This document shows positions 14,391 through 21,742 of a DNA stretch of 35,560 nucleotides, piece by piece. Numbering within the stretch: position 1 is the stretch's first letter; the number at the start of each line of letters is the position of its first letter. Location of the stretch: NCBI GenBank assembly GCA_023134135.1, contig JAGLVB010000024.1, positions 1 through 35,560 of the forward strand, in the 5' to 3' direction. The position numbers and the translations under genes are program-made. The notes under the pieces were generated by a model, which ran no database searches, was not told the DNA's origin, and saw only the letters and a list, made by a program, of their open reading frames with translations. This DNA is from Candidatus Aenigmatarchaeota archaeon (lineage in GTDB: Archaea > Aenigmatarchaeota > Aenigmatarchaeia > QMZS01).

Positions 14391-15365
14391 ATGAAGAAAG
14401 TGATAGGATTATTGTTAGGTATCTTCTTGTTTTTTGGGGTAATCTTCTTTTTTGGAGGGACTGAAATCCTGACTGTTTTATTAAGCGTAAATCCTTATTA
14501 TTTTGGCGGCGCTGTGCTGGTGCAGATTATTATAATTTTATTATATGCTCTGAGACTAAGACTTATTGTTTCTGAGCAGGGTTATAAGATTGGTTTTGGG
14601 AGAATATTGAAAATATTATCTGCGGGAATGGCTATTAACCAGTTGACTCCGGTTGTTAAGGCAGCAGGAGAACCAGTTAAAATGCATTATCTTTCAAAAT
14701 CAGGGATGCCTGTGACCAAAGCAGGCGCTGCTACGGTGGTGGAAATTTCTTCGGATTTGATTTCTTTTTATGTAATTCTTTTTCTCTCAATTTTATTGTT
14801 ATCTTTTGAGAAATATCTTTCACAAAATTTTTTATATGCGGGGGGGATGGTATTTATATTATTTATTGCGGTGATAATCATTTCATTTAAGTTCATGTTA
14901 AACGAGGACAAACTTGAAAGATTCTTTGGAAGATTCCTTATGAAATATTTCAAGAAAGATGCAAAAGTATCCACAAAAGTTTTTACTTCAAGTTTAAGGC
15001 ATTTGTTTACCTGCAGGAAACTTGGCTTTAAAATTTTTTCCATTTCATTCCTCTGCAGATTTCTTGATATTGCCCGAATTTATCTTCTTTTTGAAGCCCT
15101 GCATTTTTCTTCGCCATTGACATTCGCTCTTGTATTGTGGGTTATAACCTTCATGTTTTCAATGATTCCCTGGCTTCCCGGGGGTCTTGGATTGGTTGAA
15201 GGGGGCGCAATACCAGTTCTTATGCTTTTGGGCATCTCAGCCTCGGTTTCTTCTTCTCTTATTTTACTTGAGCGTTTTCTTACTTTTTGGTTTATAATTC
15301 TGATAGGCGGTGTTTCTTTTCATATACTTAATAAAGAATTCAAGGAGAATTATGGGATTAAGTAA
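14391..15365 (+). CDS. UPF0104/LPG-synthase-TM family membrane protein
   Basis: This 324-residue integral membrane protein has about seven or eight hydrophobic segments. Sequence blocks fit the lysylphosphatidylglycerol synthase TM-region family (UPF0104): RLRLIVSEQGYKIGFGRILK, then GMAINQLTPVVKAAGEPVKM (about residues 81-100) and the C-terminal SMIPWLPGGLGLVEGG (about residues 263-278). Archaeal and bacterial members of this group act in lipid or glycan translocation, and many are unassigned. Its stop overlaps the next gene by 14 bp, suggesting co-translation of the pair. Confidence 0.8.
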   Translation: MKKVIGLLLGIFLFFGVIFFFGGTEILTVLLSVNPYYFGGAVLVQIIIILLYALRLRLIVSEQGYKIGFGRILKILSAGMAINQLTPVVKAAGEPVKMHYLSKSGMPVTKAGAATVVEISSDLISFYVILFLSILLLSFEKYLSQNFLYAGGMVFILFIAVIIISFKFMLNEDKLERFFGRFLMKYFKKDAKVSTKVFTSSLRHLFTCRKLGFKIFSISFLCRFLDIARIYLLFEALHFSSPLTFALVLWVITFMFSMIPWLPGGLGLVEGGAIPVLMLLGISASVSSSLILLERFLTFWFIILIGGVSFHILNKEFKENYGIK

Positions 15366-16866
15366 AAATCTATTTGCGGGTTTATTTATCTTAATTATAT
15401 TTTCAATAATCTATTTTTTCAGACCATGGATACATTCTATGGTGATTTATTTTGTCAAAAATCCTATAATTATTGAGGTTGTTTTAATATGGGGTATTGT
15501 TAACTGGTTTTTATTAAAGAGAAAAGGAAAGCATCCACGGAGAAAAAAACCTCAGGTTGAGGTGATGGATGATGTTGAAATAAATGTTTTCAGACCTTCT
15601 TACATAAATTTCTCAATGATGTTGTTTTTCTTTTTGTTTATGGTGGGTTCTGTATTTTCCGGGATAATAGTGCCTCTTGAATTATCGCACACTCTTGAGT
15701 ATAAAGAAATATCAGCTTTGCCTGATTCCAGCTCTAATGTGAGATTGATGCCTGTGAATATTGCTTACAGGTATGCAAAAGATAGTCTGCAATTGTCGCA
15801 GTATAAATTGGGAACAGAAAATATTGTAAATATAAATGGTTCTTTGGCATGGACTTTCCCGTTGGTTCCTGACGGCGAACTATTGCAGTTGATGATTAAG
15901 AATAAGGGAATGGTAATTGTTGACGCAACAGTGCAGGAAAAAAATGCTGAAATAATAGAAAAGGATATGGAGATTGGGGAGACAATGCAAATCTTTGACA
16001 ACCTTTTCTGGAATCTATATAAAGAAAAGTATTTTGTTGATTTTGAGGACCCTTATTACATTGCCTGGAATAATGATGTTTATACAGTAGTTCCTGTAAT
16101 TTCATATGAGTATAGATTCTATTATGGGTTGATATATGCATTGCCAACTTTTGATGGTGTTTTTGTTGTTTCTTCTGATGGCACTATAGAATTCCTTGAC
16201 CCTAATCAGGCGCAGGAAAGTGAATTGTTAAAAAATAACCGGATATTCCCTGAGGAGCTTGTAAGGTTGTATATAGAATCATATGCTTTTAAGGATGGTT
16301 TGATAAATTATTTTTTCATTCATGAAGATCAGGTGGATATACAGGATTTAGATTTTAACAGGCAGCCATTCCTTCTGGATACAGAAGATGGATTGAAGTG
16401 GTTTATTTCAACAGAACCTTATGGGGAAAGTCATGGAGTTTTTAAAATATTTCTTATAGATGCGAGAACAGGGGAAATAGGGAGGCTGGAGTTGCCAAGT
16501 GAAGATACATTAACAGGACCTGTTAAAGCAGCTGACTTTGTGAGGAAGAGTAATCCAATAGTTGACTGGACAAGATTCGGGATTGTGGAACCTTTGCCTT
16601 TTAGCAGGGAAGGCAAATTATACTGGAAAGTTGTGGTTGTTCCTTATGATTCAGCAGGAATAGCTTACCAGGCATTTATAGACGCTGAAACAAATGATGT
16701 TGTTGAATTGGAAACAAACGAGGAAATTCTGGAATTTATAAAAGGAATTCATGTGCCTGAAAAAGAGGATGTTGTAGAGGAAAAGGAAGAAGATTATATT
16801 GCCCAGATAAAACAGAAAATTAAGGAGATGGAGGAATTAATCAACAAACTTGAGGAGCAGAACTAA
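15352..16866 (+). CDS. Large membrane protein, outward PepSY-like region, coiled-coil tail
   Basis: This 504-residue protein starts at ATG 15352 with AAGGAG 4 bases before it; the open frame reaches 15310, but lies inside the upstream gene. Three hydrophobic segments occur in the first 110 residues (about 8-24, 40-55 and 85-108). The rest is soluble, with repeated aromatic-rich strands ending in short units such as FLIDARTGEIGRLEL and FIDAETNDVVELET, recalling PepSY-type repeats. The final 50 residues are a charged coiled coil (KIKEMEELINKLEEQN). Overlap with the UPF0104 gene suggests one unit. Specific function unknown. Confidence 0.6.
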   Translation: MGLSKNLFAGLFILIIFSIIYFFRPWIHSMVIYFVKNPIIIEVVLIWGIVNWFLLKRKGKHPRRKKPQVEVMDDVEINVFRPSYINFSMMLFFFLFMVGSVFSGIIVPLELSHTLEYKEISALPDSSSNVRLMPVNIAYRYAKDSLQLSQYKLGTENIVNINGSLAWTFPLVPDGELLQLMIKNKGMVIVDATVQEKNAEIIEKDMEIGETMQIFDNLFWNLYKEKYFVDFEDPYYIAWNNDVYTVVPVISYEYRFYYGLIYALPTFDGVFVVSSDGTIEFLDPNQAQESELLKNNRIFPEELVRLYIESYAFKDGLINYFFIHEDQVDIQDLDFNRQPFLLDTEDGLKWFISTEPYGESHGVFKIFLIDARTGEIGRLELPSEDTLTGPVKAADFVRKSNPIVDWTRFGIVEPLPFSREGKLYWKVVVVPYDSAGIAYQAFIDAETNDVVELETNEEILEFIKGIHVPEKEDVVEEKEEDYIAQIKQKIKEMEELINKLEEQN

Positions 16867-16945
16867 GATTATATAATAGTTTGGTTTTAGAGTAGTAATA
16901 TTCAGAAGAATTTTTAACAAATTAAAAATTAATTTAGATGGAAAA

Positions 16946-17263
16946 TTATGGAATATATGACTCCCATAAAGGACATTTAATTTTTAGAGCCGTTTGCTCC
17001 ATGAAATTTTTATCGCAGTCAACATATGCTTCTTCTGTGTCCCAGGGGAGCCAATCATCATCAATATCATCATCAGCACTTTCAATATCACAAAATTCGT
17101 TCGCAGAAGGATGATAGAATTTACATGTGTAACACCCTCTATTTTTTGGGTCCTTTAAATCATTTAATAATTTCTCCCAAATCCGGGATTCTTTAGGATA
17201 AATTTCTCTAATTTTTTCAGTCATTTCATAATAAGGATGGCCCTCTGATTCGTGATTTATCAT
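16946..17263 (-). CDS. Hypothetical Cys-containing acidic protein
   Basis: This 105-residue protein has Cys residues spaced as CYTCKFYHPSANEFC (residues 44-58), then later CDKNF and KCPLWE. This is like the short metal-binding or disulfide proteins with a 'C-x-x-C-x-(F/Y)' start seen in anaerobes. An Asp-rich stretch (ESADDDIDDDWLPWD) separates them. No membrane segment is present. It is alone on the minus strand between the membrane gene at 15352 and the VTT protein. Function unknown; metal binding is inference. Confidence 0.6.
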   Translation of the reverse strand: MINHESEGHPYYEMTEKIREIYPKESRIWEKLLNDLKDPKNRGCYTCKFYHPSANEFCDIESADDDIDDDWLPWDTEEAYVDCDKNFMEQTALKIKCPLWESYIP

Positions 17264-17323
17264 AATCTAATAATTATATTATTTTATTGTTTGCTATTCC
17301 TCATATTTTTGGGTTAGGATTCT

Positions 17324-17923
17324 TTAAAACAATCCAATCCAATTTGCGGCAGAACTTCCTAAATATACAAATAAATAGGAATTAAGCAAATTTGAGCCAA
17401 AATTAATCAGTATGAAATAAGCAATATTATATCTGAATAACCCGCACAATAATGCAAGATAACTGAAAGGCAATACAGGGATTAGGGCAAAGGTAATCAG
17501 AAGAACAGTCCCCCATTTATTCCACCACCCAACAATCTCTTTATAAACTTCTTTCCCTATTTTTTTCTGGACATAATTAATTCCAAGCCAATATGCAAAC
17601 GCATAATTTACCATGGTGCCTACAGTATAACCTGCAGCAGCAACAAGAGCCACTGTTGTTTTATTCATCCCAATCACTCCTGCAGCAGCAACCACTGCGG
17701 GACTTCCTGCGGGAAATAAAGTTCCGCCAAAAAAAGTTATTACAAACAGTCCGATATATCCATAATCCAGAAAACCGGACAAATCAATACCTGATATGAT
17801 ATTTTCAGGAAGATATATTTTAGCTAAAATCAACAGCGTTGCACAAAATAATATAAATAATATTGTGATTATAATTCCAGCTTTAATCATTTTTCTGGTT
17901 TCTTCATGTTTTATTTCACCCAT
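17324..17923 (-). CDS. VTT (SNARE-associated/DedA-like) membrane protein
   Basis: This 199-residue polytopic protein belongs to the VTT/DedA family, whose members include lipid scramblases. Visible blocks are FFGGTLFPAGSPAVVAAAG, then AAAGYTVGTMVNYAFAYWLG, and later ITFALIPVLPFSYLALLCGL, matching the F-x-x-(E)..P..P..(V/L)-AG and (F/I)-P-x-x-P-(F)-x-x-x-x-x-AG patterns. The start at 17923 (MGEIKHEE) is preferred over 17941 because a TATA-like TTTATAAG at 17945-17952 lies about 25 bp upstream of it. It is divergent to the TadC-like pair with a 40-bp gap. Confidence 0.85.
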   Translation of the reverse strand: MGEIKHEETRKMIKAGIIITILFILFCATLLILAKIYLPENIISGIDLSGFLDYGYIGLFVITFFGGTLFPAGSPAVVAAAGVIGMNKTTVALVAAAGYTVGTMVNYAFAYWLGINYVQKKIGKEVYKEIVGWWNKWGTVLLITFALIPVLPFSYLALLCGLFRYNIAYFILINFGSNLLNSYLFVYLGSSAANWIGLF

Positions 17924-17963
17924 ACCCTTGAATAAAACCATAACTTATAAAATATCTTTAATT

Positions 17964-18827
17964 ATGTATCAGGACTTAATCCATATGTTCCAGAGAATTG
18001 GCATAAAATATTTTGGAAAATATCTGAAACCTCTTGAGGAATTGATTAAGAAATCAAATTACCCGATTATCTATGAAAAATATGTTGGCCAGTTATTCTT
18101 TTATTGTTTCTTAAGTCTGAGCATTTTTTCTGTGTATTTTTTATTGTTGTTTCTGGTCTTCTGGAGCTTTGATATTTTGTTTTCAGCTTTAAGTTCGCTT
18201 ATTTTAACTACAACAATTACTTTTTTGATTGCCACGGTTTTTTATATTTATCCTTTCTATAAATATAATTTGCAGTTGGAAAGTCTTGAGAGAAATATGC
18301 CCCTCGGGATTGCATATATGAATATAATTTCAAAGAGCGGGGTGCCAATAACAAGAATGTTCAAATATGTTGCTGAGGCAAAAGAGTTTGGGGAGTTTTC
18401 AAAAGAGTGCGAGAGAATTTATAAAAATATTTATCAGGTGGGGGAAGATGTTGTTTCAAGTATGCGAAGTATTGCTTTAAGAACGCCATCAAAGAATTTT
18501 AAGATTTTTCTCCTTGGTTTTGTGACTACCATCATTTCAGGAGGGAACATAAGTTTGTACCTAAATGAAGAGACCAAGAAGGAATTAGAAATTTATGAAG
18601 GAAAGCAGCAGAAATATACTTCTTTGATGGGTTTTCTGGCTGATATTTTTATAATTGCTCTTTTGATTGCGCCGCTTGTAGTTATAATTGTTCTTACTAC
18701 TTTTTCATTAATTGAGCCAATATTCATGTCTTATGAAATATTGTTTTTGATAAAATTAATTACTTATGCAGTTGTTCCTGTTATGGGAATAGCTTTTATT
18801 CTGTTTTTAAATATTGTTAAAATATGA
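17964..18827 (+). CDS. FlaJ/TadC-type pilus assembly platform, N-terminal half
   Basis: This 287-residue protein starts at MYQDLIHMFQRIGIK, after CTTTAATT; a longer frame to 17796 lies across the divergent promoter. It has two hydrophobic segments near residues 45-90, then a cytoplasmic GspF/T2SSF domain (about residues 105-225; LERNMPLGIAYMNIISKSG, FSKECERIYKNI, LRTPSKNFKIFLLGFVTTI, a Gly-rich turn and an EIYEGKQQ helix), then two more membrane segments. FlaJ/TadC proteins are the membrane platform that the secretion ATPase works on. Only half of the typical FlaJ is present; the other half is the next gene, with ATGA overlap. Confidence 0.82.
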   Translation: MYQDLIHMFQRIGIKYFGKYLKPLEELIKKSNYPIIYEKYVGQLFFYCFLSLSIFSVYFLLLFLVFWSFDILFSALSSLILTTTITFLIATVFYIYPFYKYNLQLESLERNMPLGIAYMNIISKSGVPITRMFKYVAEAKEFGEFSKECERIYKNIYQVGEDVVSSMRSIALRTPSKNFKIFLLGFVTTIISGGNISLYLNEETKKELEIYEGKQQKYTSLMGFLADIFIIALLIAPLVVIIVLTTFSLIEPIFMSYEILFLIKLITYAVVPVMGIAFILFLNIVKI

Positions 18828-19501
18828 TAATTGAACTTGCTATTTTTATTGGGTTTATAATTCCGGTTTATTTTATATATGCAAAATATTCAAAAAACAA
18901 GGAAATCTATAATTATTTTCCAATCTTTATACAGGAAGTTTATAACAATACTTCAACAGGAATGTCTCTTGTTGATGCGGTGAAAAAAAGCAAAGATGTA
19001 AATTATGGGTGTCTTTCCCCAATGATAAAAAATATGTGTTTGCAGATCGAATGGGGTGTTCCATTTGACAAGGCTGTTAAAAATTTTGGAAAAAAAGTGA
19101 ATAATAGTTTTATTGATAGGATGGTAATTTTAATGGATAAAGTGTCGCAGTTTAGTCTGGATATTGGCAAGAATATGGGGGAGATATATGATTATATTGC
19201 CCTGACAAAAAAACTTGAGAGAGAACGGAAAACTGAATTATTCCCCCAGTTGATTTCTCTTTACTTTATATTTTTTGTATTTCTTGGAATTATTTTGATT
19301 ATTTTTAATTTTTTTATACCTTATTTTGAGACTTTTGAAGTTCTTGAATATAGGAATATATTTATTCATCTGGTATTTATAGAATCTGTATTTCTTGGAC
19401 TTACTTTAGGTAAGATGATTGAAAATTCTTTTGTTGCGGGACTTAAACACATGACTATTTTATGCACGATAACCTTTATATTTGTTATGCTTCTGTTCTG
19501 A
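18824..19501 (+). CDS. FlaJ/TadC-type pilus assembly platform, C-terminal half
   Basis: This 225-residue protein carries the second T2SSF-type domain: FPIFIQEVYNNTSTGMSLVD (about residues 29-48), then VPFDKAVKNFGKKV, and MDKVSQFSLDIGKNMGEIYD, a charged helix (KKLERERKTEL), and membrane segments at the N-terminus, near residues 145-165, and at the end. The ATG overlaps the upstream TGA (ATGA), so translation is coupled. Together the two proteins (287 + 225) equal one normal FlaJ of about 500-550 residues. No secretion ATPase (FlaI/TadA) or prepilin is in the window. Confidence 0.82.
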   Translation: MIIELAIFIGFIIPVYFIYAKYSKNKEIYNYFPIFIQEVYNNTSTGMSLVDAVKKSKDVNYGCLSPMIKNMCLQIEWGVPFDKAVKNFGKKVNNSFIDRMVILMDKVSQFSLDIGKNMGEIYDYIALTKKLERERKTELFPQLISLYFIFFVFLGIILIIFNFFIPYFETFEVLEYRNIFIHLVFIESVFLGLTLGKMIENSFVAGLKHMTILCTITFIFVMLLF

Positions 19502-19540
19502 GATATATTATAATTACTTATTGTTAATTTATACTCTTTA

Positions 19541-19828
19541 ATGTATATTATGGTCGTGGTTAAGTATGAAGCAGATTGTCCTTTTTGTAAGACTCTTCAT
19601 AAAGGTGATTTGGAGATGGAGTATAGGAAAGATAAGAAATTTAATGTAAGGAAAAATAATAAAAGTACGCATGTATGTGAAAATAGTGAGTGTGGCAGGG
19701 AATTTATAGTGGAAATTGATTCCTATGGGAAAGTTGCGGCAATGCCTTTGAAAGTGAATTCAGGGGATAAATGGTCGTTTCCGTGGGAGGCATTAACCGA
19801 GGGAAAAGTGATTAAAGTAATAGATTAA
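19541..19828 (+). CDS. Small zinc-ribbon protein
   Basis: This 95-residue protein has a zinc-ribbon site: CPFC (residues 13-16) and CENSEC (residues about 46-51). Strands REFIVEIDSYG and later AAMPLKVNSG follow; the end is short and charged. The first ATG (19541) follows ATACTCTTTA; ATG at 19550 would shorten it by three residues. It is upstream of rps17 by 19 bp and is likely co-transcribed with it. It is not a ribosomal protein I recognise. Function unknown. Confidence 0.6.
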   Translation: MYIMVVVKYEADCPFCKTLHKGDLEMEYRKDKKFNVRKNNKSTHVCENSECGREFIVEIDSYGKVAAMPLKVNSGDKWSFPWEALTEGKVIKVID

Positions 19829-19847
19829 TTATTTTTCTTTTATTGTT

Positions 19848-20165
19848 ATGAGGAGCATAGGTATTGATGTTGAATATCCTGAAGAAAACTGTGAGAGTGT
19901 AGATTGTCCTTTTCACGGGAGTTTAAAGGTAAGAGGCAAAACTATTACAGGAACTGTTGTTTCAACAGCTCCCCAGAATACAGCTGTAATTGAGAGAAAA
20001 TACCTTAGATTTATAAAGAAATATGAGCGATATGAGCGAAGGAAAAAGAGGTACAGCGTTCACAAGCCAAAATGCATTAAATTAAAGAAAGGAGATCAGG
20101 TGCTGGTTGCTGAATGCAGACCTGTTTCAAAGACAAAAAGGCATGTTGTTGTGAAGAAGTTATAG
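19848..20165 (+). CDS. rps17: 30S ribosomal protein uS17
   Basis: This 105-residue protein is the archaeal uS17, an OB-fold 16S rRNA-binding protein of the small subunit. Blocks LKVRGKTITGTVVSTAPQNT, then VIERKYLRFIKKYERYERRK, then YSVHKPKCIKLKKGDQV and ECRPVSKTKRHVVVKKL are characteristic. The N-terminal GIDVEYPEENCESVDCPFHG with two Cys is typical of archaeal members. It is normally in the S10/spc ribosomal gene cluster, but here stands outside it, which fits scattered gene order in small archaeal genomes. Confidence 0.96.
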   Translation: MRSIGIDVEYPEENCESVDCPFHGSLKVRGKTITGTVVSTAPQNTAVIERKYLRFIKKYERYERRKKRYSVHKPKCIKLKKGDQVLVAECRPVSKTKRHVVVKKL

Positions 20166-20236
20166 GTTTAATTTATTCTTTGTTTCCACTCCAATATTTT
20201 ATTTGTTTGTAATTATCAGAAATTGCGGAGTTTTAC

Positions 20237-20250
20237 AAACATTTATAAGC
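20237..20250 (+). promoter_or_regulatory. TATA-like box upstream of the wHTH/zinc protein
   Basis: ATTTATAAGC lies about 30 bp before the ATG at 20278. Transcription starting about 25 bp downstream would begin just ahead of that ATG, giving a near-leaderless message. This supports 20278 rather than the frame's upstream limit at 20203. Confidence 0.4.
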
Positions 20251-20277
20251 TATAATTTGAATTTATCAAAGAGGTTA

Positions 20278-20943
20278 ATGCGTTTGTTGACAAATACAAC
20301 AATAAACCAAAAAGAGTTCTTAAATGAAAAATTCCTATATAGAAATATGATTGTTGAGGATATAGGAAAGTTGAAAATAATAATGGATAATAAATTAAGT
20401 AAACTGGGTGATGAAAAGTTAAAAGAAATGTACAATACCTCTTTTGAATGTCCACTAATCATTAACTTTTTGAAAGGAATGAATCTTTCTAAAAAAGAAC
20501 TGATGGAAAAATTATCCTGTAGAGAAAAAGAATTTATGGGAAAGTTCGCCCATTCTAAATCAACTTTTTATTATTGGTTAAAAAGATTGAGAGAATGGAA
20601 TATGGTAAGAGAAGTAAATAATATGGTTTCTTTAACTAAATTGGGTGAGTGGATCTCGAATGCAAGCGGAGATGAATTTGTAATCCGATTTAATTTTGTA
20701 GAAAAGTTCATATGTAATAGTTGTAGTTCAGAAAGCACTGTTGTAATTTTTAAGCCAATTATAAAGAATTTACATATAAGTAAAGAGAATGGCTTAGATA
20801 TTAAAGTAAAGTGTCCTATATGTAAGAAAGAAACATGGATTTATGCCAACAATTGGAAAACTGATGATAATTGGAAGAATTTCTACAATAATTCAATAGA
20901 TGATTTGAAGAATTTTATGAAAGTAAACGCTGAAAAGATATAA
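20278..20943 (+). CDS. wHTH and zinc-ribbon protein of unknown role
   Basis: This 221-residue protein contains two clear parts. Residues about 60-130 (MNLSKKELMEKLSCREKEF, then TFYYWLKRLREWNMVREV and VSLTKLGEWIS) resemble a winged helix ending in the typical 'LTxLGxxI' wing. Residues about 145-195 hold CNSC and CPIC pairs about 43 residues apart, a zinc site. The start follows a TATA-like box (20237-20250). It ends 13 bp before the duplicated htpX tail, beyond which lies the RelE pair. DNA binding is inference; I recognise no family. Confidence 0.6.
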   Translation: MRLLTNTTINQKEFLNEKFLYRNMIVEDIGKLKIIMDNKLSKLGDEKLKEMYNTSFECPLIINFLKGMNLSKKELMEKLSCREKEFMGKFAHSKSTFYYWLKRLREWNMVREVNNMVSLTKLGEWISNASGDEFVIRFNFVEKFICNSCSSESTVVIFKPIIKNLHISKENGLDIKVKCPICKKETWIYANNWKTDDNWKNFYNNSIDDLKNFMKVNAEKI

Positions 20944-20955
20944 ATTTGGTTTTTA

Positions 20956-21055
20956 TTATTAACAATTTAATTTCTTCTCTAACTCTTCAAATTTCTGAAT
21001 CCTCTCTTTTGTTGATGGGTGGGTTGAGAATAATTTTGACATTGTGTCTGTTTTG
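20956..21055 (-). pseudogene. Duplicated 3' end of htpX
   Basis: These 100 bases match 21643-21742, the 3' end of htpX with its stop codon, at 92 of 100 positions (offset exactly 687). On the minus strand they encode the last 31 or so HtpX residues and the stop. Beyond 21055 the match stops and no HtpX-like frame continues. Four of the eight differences are silent and four give conservative changes (Asp to Glu, Leu to Phe, two Ala to Thr). The copy flanks the RelE pair on its left as the true htpX end flanks it on the right. Confidence 0.85.
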
Positions 21056-21096
21056 GTAAACTAAAGGTAATTTTTAGATTCTACTCAAAATTTGGA

Positions 21097-21126
21097 TATT
21101 AATACCTTATTAATATAGTATTAATA
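21097..21126 (+). promoter_or_regulatory. Operator/promoter of the RelE pair: three TATTAATA palindromes
   Basis: TATTAATA occurs three times exactly, at 21097-21104, 21108-21115 and 21119-21126, with an 11-bp period, one DNA helical turn. The last copy ends one base before the antitoxin ATG (21128). This is the arrangement expected of a ribbon-helix-helix antitoxin binding as adjacent dimers to repress its own operon. Confidence 0.7.
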
Positions 21127-21127
21127 T

Positions 21128-21367
21128 ATGGTACAGGCCATTATAAGCATTGATAATCGCACAAATCAGGTGCTAAATATTGTAAAAGCTAAATATGGAT
21201 TAAAAGATAAAAGTGCTGCTATTAATTTAGTAGTAACGAAATATGAAGAAGACCTTCTTGAACCTGAATTGAGACCAGAGTATATTAAAAAAGCCAAATT
21301 AATCATGAAAAATAAAAAGATTCCTGTAGGTAATGTAGAAAATCTTAGAAAAAGACTAAAATTATAA
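21128..21367 (+). CDS. DUF2683-type ribbon-helix-helix antitoxin
   Basis: This 79-residue protein starts MVQAIISIDNRTNQVLNIVK, then AKYGLKDKSAAINLVV, the DUF2683 pattern: a short strand, helix, turn with GLKDKSAAI, helix. The C-terminal part (PEYIKKAKLIMKNKKIPVGN) is the toxin-neutralising extension seen in RelB/ParD-type antitoxins. It is followed after one base by a RelE-fold toxin. The operator of three palindromes upstream fits DNA binding by a ribbon-helix-helix protein. The gene lies in a 587-bp insertion next to htpX. Confidence 0.85.
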   Translation: MVQAIISIDNRTNQVLNIVKAKYGLKDKSAAINLVVTKYEEDLLEPELRPEYIKKAKLIMKNKKIPVGNVENLRKRLKL

Positions 21368-21368
21368 G

Positions 21369-21635
21369 ATGTATAAATTAGATATTGACGAAGATTTAAT
21401 AAAAAAACTTAATAAACTTACTAAGAAAAATAAAAAACAGGTTGAAATAATTATGAAAAAATCTGATGAAATTTTGAAGAATCCTCATAAATATAAGAAT
21501 TTACACTCACCATTAAATCATTGGAAGAGAGTTCACATTGGACATTTTGTATTAACTTTTTCTGTGAATGATAATACTAAAATTGTAACTTTAGAGGATT
21601 ACGAACATCATGATAAAATCTATAAATGCAGATAA
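21369..21635 (+). CDS. RelE/ParE-superfamily toxin
   Basis: This 88-residue protein has the RelE fold pattern: a helical N-terminal half (LIKKLNKLTKKNKKQVEIIM), then NPHKYKNLHSPLNHWKRVHI, then GHFVLTFSVNDNTKIVTLED and YEHHDKIYK. The strand pairs VHIGHFVLTFSV and TKIVTLEDYEHHDKIY are the typical end of YoeB/RelE-like proteins, which cut mRNA in the ribosome or inhibit gyrase (ParE). The Arg/His residues near the C-terminus are candidates for RNA cleavage. It follows the antitoxin by one base and ends 10 bp from the convergent htpX end. Confidence 0.85.
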   Translation: MYKLDIDEDLIKKLNKLTKKNKKQVEIIMKKSDEILKNPHKYKNLHSPLNHWKRVHIGHFVLTFSVNDNTKIVTLEDYEHHDKIYKCR

Positions 21636-21642
21636 ATTATTT

Positions 21643-21742
21643 TTATTAACAATTCAACTTCTTCTCCAACTCTTCAAGTTTCTGAATCCTATCTTTTGTT
21701 GATGGGTGGGTTGAAAATAATTTTGACATTGCGTCTGCTTTG
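21643..21742. repeat. htpX 3' end, right-hand copy of the direct repeat
   Basis: This segment of htpX (stop codon at 21646-21648) is the partner of the copy at 20956-21055. The two run in the same orientation and enclose 587 bp (21056-21642) with the toxin-antitoxin pair, the form expected of an insertion that carried or duplicated a gene end. Confidence 0.85.

Noticed and set aside
20203-20277. Longer start for the wHTH/zinc protein
   Set aside because: The extra residues overlie the TATA-like box and are not protein-like; 20278 fits the promoter distance.
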